DNA of 5,895 nucleotides from Balneolales bacterium. GTDB lineage: Bacteria; Bacteroidota; Rhodothermia; Balneolales; Natronogracilivirgulaceae. The translations under genes and the position numbers were made by a program. Position 1 is the first letter of the stretch, and each line of letters starts with the position of its first letter. The stretch is from positions 1 through 5,895 of the forward strand of contig SKIC01000226.1 of the NCBI GenBank assembly GCA_007116685.1, in the 5' to 3' direction. This document shows, one piece after another, positions 1 to 5,895 of this stretch. The notes beneath the pieces were generated by a model. That model was not told the origin of the DNA. It was given only the letters and a program-made list of their open reading frames with translations, and made no database searches.

Positions 1-1083
1 AGTTGCAAATCCTCCACCGTACATGGTCATAATGATGGCGAAAGCAGCCACAAATAAGACGGGTGTTCCTAAAGCGCCAAGCGTTGGAATCAGCGCGTAG
101 AGTAATAAACCCAGCCCGAAGTAAATTCCATAAACCATTTGCCTACCGATTTTGTCTGAAAAGGAAGACCAGAGGAATCGGCCAATTAGATTGAAAAAGC
201 TGAGCAATGCCACAAACAAAGCAGCGGATTCTACAGTAATCGTTTTTGGAAACAATTCCTGAATCATGGGTGAAGCCTGCCCAAGAACTCCAATACCGGC
301 TGTCACATTTACGCAGAGCATAACCCACAGCAACCAGAATTGTTTTGTCTTGATGGCGGTATCGGCATCAACATGATTGTTAGTCATCATCTTACCTGTA
401 GCAACAGAAGGTAAATAGCCTTGAGGCCTCCAACCTTCCGGTGGAACTTTGACAAGTAACACACCAATCATCATCAGAACAAAATAAATGGAGCCCATAG
501 TTAGCATGGTTTCCCATACGCCAACGGATGTTGCAGAACTAAAATGACTAATCAGTGAAACAGCTAAGGGGGAGCCAATCATCGCACCACCACCAAAACC
601 CATAATGGCCATTCCTGTAGCCATACCGGGTCTGTCGGGAAACCATTTTATCAAAGTGGAAACCGGGGAAATATATCCGATACCCAGACCAATGCCTCCC
701 AAAACACCGTAGCCCAAGTAAACTATCCAGATATTATGCAGGTAAACGCCAAGTGCAGACACAAAAAAACCACCACTAAAACACATGGCAGAAACGAACA
801 TGGCTTTTCGAGGCCCTTCTCTTTCCAACCACTTTCCAAATAGTGCAGCAGATAGTCCTAAAAAGACAATCGCAATAGAGAAAATCCATCCTATGGTTGG
901 GAGTTGCCAGTCTCCGGGAGCAGCAGTAGTAACACCCTTAATTTGAGATAGAGGCAGGTTGAAAACGCTAAAAGCATACACCTGACCGATGGCAAGGTGA
1001 ATAGCAAGTGCCGCCGGAGGTATCAGCCAGCGATTATGGTCCGGTTTTGCAACAGAATGTTTTCGATCTAAAAATGAAAGCAC
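1..1083 (-). CDS. OFA-family MFS transporter (oxalate/formate antiporter-like or lactate/pyruvate-type), 3' end outside window
   Basis: This is an inner-membrane major facilitator protein of the oxalate/formate antiporter (OFA) family. 361 codons are visible with no stop, so the C-terminus is cut by the left edge. About ten membrane segments can be read, the first near residues 20-41 and the tenth near 342-361; the family has twelve, so roughly the last two are missing. Family-like signatures are RWLIPPAALAIHLAIGQVYAF near residue 18, the MFS loop motif FGKWLEREGPRKAM (82-95), KWFPDRPGMATGMAIMGFGGG (146-166), and the second-half loop RFLWSSFSDKIGR (302-314). A cytoplasmic loop near 212-245 separates the two halves. 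The start is taken as GTG at 1083: an in-frame TAA lies five codons upstream and the first in-frame ATG is only near residue 94. The gene follows pflA by 49 bases on the same strand with no terminator between them, so it is probably co-transcribed. Substrate is inferred: formate export, or exchange/uptake of pyruvate, lactate or oxalate. Sequence alone does not decide. Confidence 0.88.
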   Translation of the reverse strand, partial: MLSFLDRKHSVAKPDHNRWLIPPAALAIHLAIGQVYAFSVFNLPLSQIKGVTTAAPGDWQLPTIGWIFSIAIVFLGLSAALFGKWLEREGPRKAMFVSAMCFSGGFFVSALGVYLHNIWIVYLGYGVLGGIGLGIGYISPVSTLIKWFPDRPGMATGMAIMGFGGGAMIGSPLAVSLISHFSSATSVGVWETMLTMGSIYFVLMMIGVLLVKVPPEGWRPQGYLPSVATGKMMTNNHVDADTAIKTKQFWLLWVMLCVNVTAGIGVLGQASPMIQELFPKTITVESAALFVALLSFFNLIGRFLWSSFSDKIGRQMVYGIYFGLGLLLYALIPTLGALGTPVLFVAAFAIIMTMYGGGFAT

Positions 1084-1132
1084 AATTGTGTTGATTTATA
1101 GGCTTTTCCAGCCATTTTAATCTTATATTTTC

Positions 1133-1876
1133 CTATCCATTATACACGTGATGGCCGGATTTTGCCAATGTTTCGCAAGCAACAGCGACCAATTCTTCGG
1201 ATGGTTCTTCAATTTCCGAAAGTTTGTAATCCAATCCCATTTTTTTCCATTTCCACTCACCGAGTTTGTGAAGAGGCAAAATCTCTACCCGCTGGATATT
1301 TTTCATATCGCGGATAAAATCTGCTAATTCTGCCAAATCTTCAAGGCTATCTGTATATCCCGGCACCAGAACATGCCTGAGCCAAACCGGAATGTTTTTT
1401 TCAGCCAGTCTTTTCGCAAAATCCAAGGTTGGTTGTAAAGAAACGCCTGTTAAACCCTTATATCCTTCCGGATTGATGTGCTTGATATCTAACAAAACCA
1501 AGTCTGTGAGTGACAATAATTCGTCGTCAGCCATGTGACCGGTAAATCCGGAGGTGTCCAATGCTGTGTGTAATCCAAGCTCTTTACAACCCTGGAAAAT
1601 TGATTTCACGAATTCAGGTTGATTAAGGGGCTCGCCACCGGATAAAGTGACTCCGCCCCCAGCTCTGCTAAGATATTTTTGATTTTTAGCTATTTCACGT
1701 AATTCTGAATAGGAGTCGGTTTTAGTTCCGCATCGGAAGGGACGGCCATCAGGATTGTGGCAGTACAAGCAGGCAAGCGGACATCCTTGCAAGAAGAGTA
1801 CTCTTCTTACGCCTGGTCCATCCAGCGTACCTGCTGTTTCTACTGAGTGAATATATCCGCTAACGTTTTTTATCAT
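1133..1876 (-). CDS. pflA: Pyruvate formate-lyase 1-activating enzyme (radical SAM)
   Basis: This cytoplasmic radical-SAM enzyme abstracts a hydrogen from the active-site glycine of PflB, converting it to the catalytic glycyl radical. The 247-residue length matches Escherichia coli PflA (246). The [4Fe-4S] motif CxxxCxxC is at C32, C36 and C39, followed by HNPDG. The N-terminal segment GYIHSVETAGTLDGPGVR (7-24) is typical of the family. The SAM-contacting GGE motif is at 80-82 within GGGVTLSGGEPL. LLDIKH (128-133) and WLRHVLVPGYTD (165-176) match the conserved regions that bind SAM and the glycine loop of the substrate. There is no extra ferredoxin-like Cys-rich insert of the sort found in activases of some other glycyl radical enzymes, which supports the PFL assignment. 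The ATG overlaps the pflB TGA as ATGA, and no Shine-Dalgarno is apparent in front of it, so translation is probably coupled to pflB. The stop codon is TAG. Confidence 0.97.
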   Translation of the reverse strand: MIKNVSGYIHSVETAGTLDGPGVRRVLFLQGCPLACLYCHNPDGRPFRCGTKTDSYSELREIAKNQKYLSRAGGGVTLSGGEPLNQPEFVKSIFQGCKELGLHTALDTSGFTGHMADDELLSLTDLVLLDIKHINPEGYKGLTGVSLQPTLDFAKRLAEKNIPVWLRHVLVPGYTDSLEDLAELADFIRDMKNIQRVEILPLHKLGEWKWKKMGLDYKLSEIEEPSEELVAVACETLAKSGHHVYNG

Positions 1877-4158
1877 GATACACTGTGGAACGTACGGGCG
1901 ATTACATCTTCCTGTTGTTCACGAGTTAGTTTATTAAAATTAACGGCATAGCCAGATACTCTCACAGTTAGCTGAGGATATTTTTCAGGATGATTCATAG
2001 CATCTACCAGCGTTTCACGATCAAACACATTTACATTGATGTGATGACCACCTGCTGAGAAATACCCATCCAGCATACCGGATAAATTTTGAACTCTGTC
2101 ATCTTCGGTTCTTCCAAGTGCTTTAGGCACGATGGAGAATGTGTATGAAATACCATCCTGAGCATAAGCATAAGGTAGTTTTGCTACTGACATCATACTT
2201 GCGCCAGCACCTTTTAAATCACGACCGTGCATAGGATTTGCTCCAGGTGCGAAAGGTTCGCCTTTTTTTCTTCCATCAGGCGTACTACCGGTCATTTTCC
2301 CATAAACCACATTTGAAGTAATGGTTAGAACCGATTGGGTAGGTATTGCATTTCTGTAAGAAGGTTGCTTCTCCAGTTTCTGCATAAATGTTTTCACCAA
2401 ATCTGCTGCAATATCGTCAACTCTCTCGTCGTCATTTCCGAACGTTGGGAAATCTCCTTCGATGTTGTAATCAACAGCAAGACCATTCTCATCACGAATG
2501 ATGGAAACTTTTGCGAATTTGATGGCACTCAGCGCATCGGCAACTACCGATAGACCGGCAATTCCGCAAGCCATAGTGCGTAAGACATCACGATCATGTA
2601 AAGCCATTTCTACGCGCTCGTAGTAATATTTATCGTGCATGTAATGGATAATATTCAAAGCATTCATGTATACAGAAGCCAACCAATCCATCATTTGGTC
2701 AAATCGAGGCATAACATCTTCATAAGTGAGAACGTCGCCTGTAATCGGACTCATCATTGGCCCTACCTGAGCACCTGTAATTTCATCACGGCCGCCATTT
2801 ATGGCGTAGAGTAATGTCTTGGCAAGATTTGCTCGTGCACCAAAAAACTGCATTTGCTTACCAATTTTCATGGCAGAAACACAGCACGCGATTCCGTAGT
2901 CATCACCCCAATAATCGCGCATGAGGTCATCATTTTCGTACTGTAATGAAGAAGTTTTGATGGAGGTATCTGTACAAAATCTCTTGAAGCCATCAGGCAA
3001 TTGCTCAGACCATAAAACGGTCAAATTCGGCTCTGGTGCAGGGCCTAAATTGTGTAAGGTTTGAAGAAAACGGAAAGAGGTTTTGGTAACCAAAGTTCTT
3101 CCATCAGTACCCATGCCGCCAATTACCTCAGTTACCCAAGTTGGGTCACCTGAGAAAAGTTGATTATACTCCGGTGGACGCATAAAGCGAACCATACGTA
3201 GTTTCATCACAAAATGATCAATCAGTTCCTGAGCCTGAGTTTCGGTCAGTGTATTCTCTTCTAAATCACGCTGTATGTAAATATCCAAAAAGGACGAAAC
3301 CCGCCCCAAAGACATAGCTGCACCGTTCTGCTCTTTCACTGCAGCAAGGTAGCCAAGATACAACCACTGAATAGCTTCGGTGGCGTTATTAGCGGGCTCA
3401 GTGATATCAAATCCGTAAGATGCCGCCATTTCAATCAACTCTGCTAAAGACCTGATTTGCTCATTCATTTCCTCACGGAGACGAATTGTTTCTTCAGTAA
3501 TGGCATTGCGCTCCAAAGATGCTAATTGCTCTTTTTTGTCTTCAATCAATCTTTTAACACCATACAGCGCTACTCTTCTGTAATCACCAATAATACGACC
3601 ACGAGCATAAGAATCTGGTAAACCTGTGATGATTCCGGAAGAACGTGCCTTTTTGATATCGGTTGTATATGCATCAAAAACGCCATCATTGTGGGTTTTT
3701 CGTAAATCATCAAATGCTTTTTGTGTGGTTTCTGAGAATTCATAGCCATAACTCTCAAGTGCTTTGCGAGCCATGCGAACACCACCAAAAGGCATCAAAG
3801 ATCTTTTTAATGGCTTATCGGTTTGCAGTCCAACAATTTTCTCTAATTCCTGATCGATATATCCCGGCTTGTGTGAAATAATGGAAGATATCACCTCTGT
3901 GTCTGCATCGATAACCCCCTGCTTTTGTTCAAGCTTATTAAGATTTAGCACTTCGTGCCAAAGTAATTGGGTGTTGTCTGTTGGACCTTCCAAAAAAGAA
4001 GCATCGCCGGTGTAGGCCTGGTAGTTTAATTGGATGAAGTTTCTAACATCAATTTCTTTATTCCATAAACCTGTTTCGAAAGAGCGATAGCACTCCGGTA
4101 ATCCTGTATCCAAAAATGGGGACTGAAGTTCAGTGTTGAATGTTTTTTGTGATTTCAT
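1873..4158 (-). CDS. pflB: Pyruvate formate-lyase (formate C-acetyltransferase)
   Basis: This cytoplasmic glycyl radical enzyme converts pyruvate plus CoA to acetyl-CoA plus formate in anaerobic mixed-acid fermentation. The 761-residue length matches E. coli PflB (760). The catalytic cysteine pair is C425-C426 in GIACCVSAM, equivalent to C418/C419. The radical glycine is G736 in RVSGYAVNF, equivalent to G734. Pyruvate-pocket residues fit a true PFL: the RGRIIGDYRR segment (186-195), W341 in DPTWVTEVIGG, and F439 and R442 in QFFGARAN, matching the E. coli W333, F432 and R435 region. This argues against diol dehydratase or choline lyase members of the superfamily. The large PFL barrel spans roughly 1-615 and the glycine-radical domain roughly 616-761, beginning near KMTGSTPDGR. 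The ATG at 4158 is preceded by an A-rich leader without a convincing ribosome binding site. The gene heads the block with pflA and the MFS transporter. Small differences from E. coli include A429 for Pro after the Cys pair and N740 for Arg after the radical loop. Confidence 0.98.
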   Translation of the reverse strand: MKSQKTFNTELQSPFLDTGLPECYRSFETGLWNKEIDVRNFIQLNYQAYTGDASFLEGPTDNTQLLWHEVLNLNKLEQKQGVIDADTEVISSIISHKPGYIDQELEKIVGLQTDKPLKRSLMPFGGVRMARKALESYGYEFSETTQKAFDDLRKTHNDGVFDAYTTDIKKARSSGIITGLPDSYARGRIIGDYRRVALYGVKRLIEDKKEQLASLERNAITEETIRLREEMNEQIRSLAELIEMAASYGFDITEPANNATEAIQWLYLGYLAAVKEQNGAAMSLGRVSSFLDIYIQRDLEENTLTETQAQELIDHFVMKLRMVRFMRPPEYNQLFSGDPTWVTEVIGGMGTDGRTLVTKTSFRFLQTLHNLGPAPEPNLTVLWSEQLPDGFKRFCTDTSIKTSSLQYENDDLMRDYWGDDYGIACCVSAMKIGKQMQFFGARANLAKTLLYAINGGRDEITGAQVGPMMSPITGDVLTYEDVMPRFDQMMDWLASVYMNALNIIHYMHDKYYYERVEMALHDRDVLRTMACGIAGLSVVADALSAIKFAKVSIIRDENGLAVDYNIEGDFPTFGNDDERVDDIAADLVKTFMQKLEKQPSYRNAIPTQSVLTITSNVVYGKMTGSTPDGRKKGEPFAPGANPMHGRDLKGAGASMMSVAKLPYAYAQDGISYTFSIVPKALGRTEDDRVQNLSGMLDGYFSAGGHHINVNVFDRETLVDAMNHPEKYPQLTVRVSGYAVNFNKLTREQQEDVIARTFHSVS

Positions 4159-4289
4159 AGCCTTGTTTTATTTCTTTGCTGTGTGTAAAAAACTAATATC
4201 TAACATTTATATTAAAAATAAAGACAAAATCGCAGAAAATAACATCACTCGTGCCGATTTCTTTCAATTTCAGCCCTTAAAAACGATCA

Positions 4290-4320
4290 GAAAATTACTT
4301 TTTAAATGTTAGGCTACAAA
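4290..4320 (-). promoter_or_regulatory. Candidate Bacteroidota-type promoter for pflB
   Basis: Read on the minus strand, TTTG at 4320-4317 is followed after 19 bases by TAATTTTC at 4297-4290. The consensus known for the Bacteroidota primary sigma factor is TTTG at about -33 and TAnnTTTG at about -7, with a spacer near 19-21. Only the last base of the -7 element differs. Transcription would begin near 4283 and leave a leader of about 125 bases before the pflB ATG. The match is good but short motifs recur in A/T-rich DNA, and the host group is itself inferred. Confidence 0.35.
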
Positions 4321-4358
4321 AAAACGCTTCCACAAAAGTGAAAAGACATCAAATTTCG

Positions 4359-4372
4359 TTATCATCAGATAA
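4359..4372. promoter_or_regulatory. Short dyad, possible operator
   Basis: TTATC at 4359-4363 and GATAA at 4368-4372 form perfect inverted arms around a 4-base centre (ATCA). Looser symmetry extends outward, with CAAATTT at 4350-4356 on one side and AAATTG at 4371-4376 on the other. It lies about 57 bases upstream of the propeller-gene ATG and upstream of the candidate pflB promoter, a position suited to a regulator of either gene. It does not match the FNR consensus (TTGAT-N4-ATCAA), and I cannot name a protein for it. It may be chance. Confidence 0.2.
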
Positions 4373-4428
4373 ATTGTCTTCAGAAAAAGGCTTTGATTAC
4401 TAATTAGTTAGACAAAACCTCCCGATTT

Positions 4429-5895
4429 ATGTATCGGATCGCTTTAATAATTTCCACCTTATTCATAGTATTTGGTCTGAGTATTCATACGACAGCAACG
4501 TCTTTGTATGATGATATCATTATCACGCCAATCACTGACCGGGAGGTAAATCGACAAAATATCAGGGCTATTACTCAAGATACTTTTGGATTTATCTGGA
4601 TAGGCACTTCAAATGGATTACTACGTTATGATGGCAGTTCGTTTAAAATCTACAGACATGAGCCCAGAAATCCTCATTCCTTGCCAAATAGTAGCATCAG
4701 AGCGCTATTTTTGGATGATGAGGGGAATCTTTGGATTACGACGCAAGGTGGTGGTTTGAGCTTATGGAATCATTCCCTTCATCAGTTCGAATCTTACCTA
4801 CCATCTGATATTCCAAGCGAAGATGCGGAGGTTTTTGATTTCTGGACGATTAAACCAAATAACAACGGTGATCTTTGGCTGAGCTGTGTTGGTAGCAACC
4901 ATGTTTACCTATTTAAAAGAGAAATTCGCAGCTTCCAAAGATTGGCATTATCGATTGAAGATCGCAGAAATTATAATGAAGTAACCGTAGTACTCGAGGA
5001 CAGCAAAAACCGAATTTGGGTTGGCAGTAATGCTGATGGAGTTGGGGTTTTTAGTTTAAATGGCAAAAAACTAATCAGTACCATTGCATCCAATCAGGCG
5101 ATTCCATCAGATAGAGTACGGAGTTTGATTGAAACGAAATCGGGAAATGTTTGGGTAGGAACATTACAAGGTGGAGCAGCTTATTTCGATGAAGCAAGTG
5201 AGCGTTTTATTCAACCTGAATTACTTTCTAACCCCGAATTTGATCATGTTTATCTCATTAAAGAAGATAATTTTGAAAATTTATGGATTGCTACTGATGC
5301 TGGATTACTGATATACAATCCAAGAGAACATCACATTGAAAAACTGTTTCGCCATGATAGTGATGATGCTGAAACTCTTCTATCAAATAAAGTTAGAGCC
5401 CTATACAATAGCATTGACGGTGTTATTTGGCTGGGCACTGAAAGTGGAGGATTGCACAGATTAACCTACAGAAAAGGATTCAATACCATCCAATTCCAAC
5501 CAGAAAATACAGCTGGTCTAACTTCAAATATTGTTCGAACATTTTTAGAAATTGACGAAAACACATTGTGGATTGGTACTGAAGGAGGCGGCATCAATGT
5601 ATATGACCGGGAAAAGCGACGCATCATTAAGGTTTTTGAACGCAGCCATCATGAAACAAATACAGTTAGTGGTAATGAAATAACAACCTTCCTAAAAGAC
5701 TCCAACGATGTAGTCTGGATTGGAACCTGGGGAAATGGCTTAGACCGATATGACCTTGAAACCGGGCGCTTTACCAATTATCGGTTTGGCAGAAATAACC
5801 CTCATTCCATTACTGATGACCGAGTTCAACTTTTGCAAATTGATAGTGCTGGAAATTTCTGGGTAGGCACTGAAAATGGTCTGCACTTATTTGAT
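4429..5895 (+). CDS. Exported two-component-regulator propeller (Reg_prop) protein, probable N-terminal sensor part of a larger signalling protein; 3' end outside window
   Basis: 489 codons are visible and the frame is open at the right edge. Residues 1 to about 24 look like a signal peptide: Arg at position 3, a hydrophobic run IALIISTLFIVFGLS, then small residues before LYDD. The rest is a series of propeller repeats of the Reg_prop type, each with a W-[ILV]-[GAST]-[TS] core, often followed by a Gly-rich turn and an aromatic or YD. The core tryptophans are at 57, 102, 150, 197, 242, 286, 334, 381, 430 and 478, spaced 44-49 residues, giving ten repeats so far. In known Bacteroidota proteins about fourteen repeats make two seven-bladed propellers. 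These are followed by a Y_Y_Y domain, a membrane helix and a histidine kinase, HTH or GGDEF output; none of these is visible here. The start at 4429 is secure: an in-frame TAG lies at 4405-4407 and no other methionine occurs in the visible protein. No Shine-Dalgarno is apparent. The gene is divergent from pflBA. Ligand and output are unknown. Confidence 0.87.
   Translation, partial: MYRIALIISTLFIVFGLSIHTTATSLYDDIIITPITDREVNRQNIRAITQDTFGFIWIGTSNGLLRYDGSSFKIYRHEPRNPHSLPNSSIRALFLDDEGNLWITTQGGGLSLWNHSLHQFESYLPSDIPSEDAEVFDFWTIKPNNNGDLWLSCVGSNHVYLFKREIRSFQRLALSIEDRRNYNEVTVVLEDSKNRIWVGSNADGVGVFSLNGKKLISTIASNQAIPSDRVRSLIETKSGNVWVGTLQGGAAYFDEASERFIQPELLSNPEFDHVYLIKEDNFENLWIATDAGLLIYNPREHHIEKLFRHDSDDAETLLSNKVRALYNSIDGVIWLGTESGGLHRLTYRKGFNTIQFQPENTAGLTSNIVRTFLEIDENTLWIGTEGGGINVYDREKRRIIKVFERSHHETNTVSGNEITTFLKDSNDVVWIGTWGNGLDRYDLETGRFTNYRFGRNNPHSITDDRVQLLQIDSAGNFWVGTENGLHLFD

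Larger units (their letters stand above)
4159..4428. promoter_or_regulatory. Divergent intergenic region between pflB and the propeller-protein gene
   Basis: This 270-base, strongly A/T-rich gap lies between two divergently transcribed genes and should carry the promoters of both. I find no coding frame of note, no tRNA-like fold and no terminator hairpin with a T-run. It holds a candidate minus-strand promoter at 4290-4320, a short dyad at 4359-4372 and a perfect 10-base palindrome ACTAATTAGT at 4399-4408. A 9-base inverted pair also occurs, TAACATTTA at 4201-4209 and TAAATGTTA at 4303-4311. In sequence this A/T-rich such short repeats can arise by chance. The role of the region follows from gene orientation; individual sites are unproven. 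Confidence 0.7.

Noticed and set aside
143..328. A 61-codon minus-strand open frame
   Set aside because: It lies inside the MFS transporter in another register, while the transporter frame is continuous across it with clear membrane segments and family motifs.
1101..1113. Stem GGCT-GGAAA-AGCC as a terminator between pflA and the MFS gene
   Set aside because: The stem is only 4 bp and no T-run follows on the minus strand, so it gives no support for termination; co-transcription is more likely.
2335..2553. A 72-codon plus-strand open frame
   Set aside because: It is antisense to the highly conserved C-terminal part of pflB and shows no recognisable protein features.
3570..3881. Two 72-codon open frames, one on each strand (minus 3570-3788, plus 3663-3881)
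   Set aside because: Both are shadows of the N-terminal third of pflB, whose frame matches known PFL throughout.
1873..4158. Another glycyl radical enzyme (diol dehydratase, choline lyase, ketobutyrate-specific TdcE type)
   Set aside because: The adjacent cysteine pair C425-C426 and the conserved W341, F439 and R442 context are those of PFL, and the neighbour is a PflA of standard length without extra cluster domains. A broader 2-ketobutyrate activity cannot be excluded from sequence.
4201..4311. Inverted pair TAACATTTA / TAAATGTTA as a structural element
   Set aside because: The arms are nine A/T-rich bases separated by more than 90 bases; chance is a sufficient explanation.
4391..4411. 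FNR-type site beginning at TTTGATTAC
   Set aside because: Only one half-site (TTGAT) is present; there is no ATCAA partner at the required 4-base spacing.

Overview
The window most resembles the genome of an anaerobic or facultatively fermentative bacterium of the Bacteroidota/Balneolota (FCB) type. The evidence is indirect. There is a secreted protein built from two-component-regulator propeller repeats, which are very common in that group. The genes have A/T-rich leaders without clear Shine-Dalgarno sequences, and one candidate promoter resembles the Bacteroidota pattern TTTG-N19-TAnnTTTG. No rRNA or other phylogenetic marker is present, so the assignment is tentative.

Layout: the left 4.16 kb is one minus-strand block read right to left. 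It begins with pflB (1873-4158, pyruvate formate-lyase, complete). Next is pflA (1133-1876, the radical-SAM activating enzyme, complete, overlapping pflB by 4 bases as ATGA). After a 49-base gap comes an MFS transporter of the oxalate/formate antiporter (OFA) family (1-1083), which runs off the left edge. To the right, a 270-base A/T-rich divergent intergenic region (4159-4428) separates this block from a plus-strand gene (4429 onward). That gene encodes an exported beta-propeller sensor-type protein with ten visible repeats and is cut by the right edge.

How the genes work together: PflA uses S-adenosylmethionine and a [4Fe-4S] cluster to place a glycyl radical on PflB. PflB then converts pyruvate and CoA to acetyl-CoA and formate. 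The MFS protein is placed to move a monocarboxylate or dicarboxylate linked to this reaction (formate, pyruvate, lactate or oxalate). It occupies the place usually held by the FocA formate channel. The divergent propeller protein may be the extracytoplasmic sensor half of a signalling protein. Its output domain lies outside the window, so any role in controlling the pfl block is only a hypothesis from position.

I see no mobile element, CRISPR array, tRNA or rRNA. The core pfl genes are ordinary in sequence. The less usual points are the OFA transporter replacing FocA, its GTG start overlapped by a mini-ORF, and the divergent propeller sensor.
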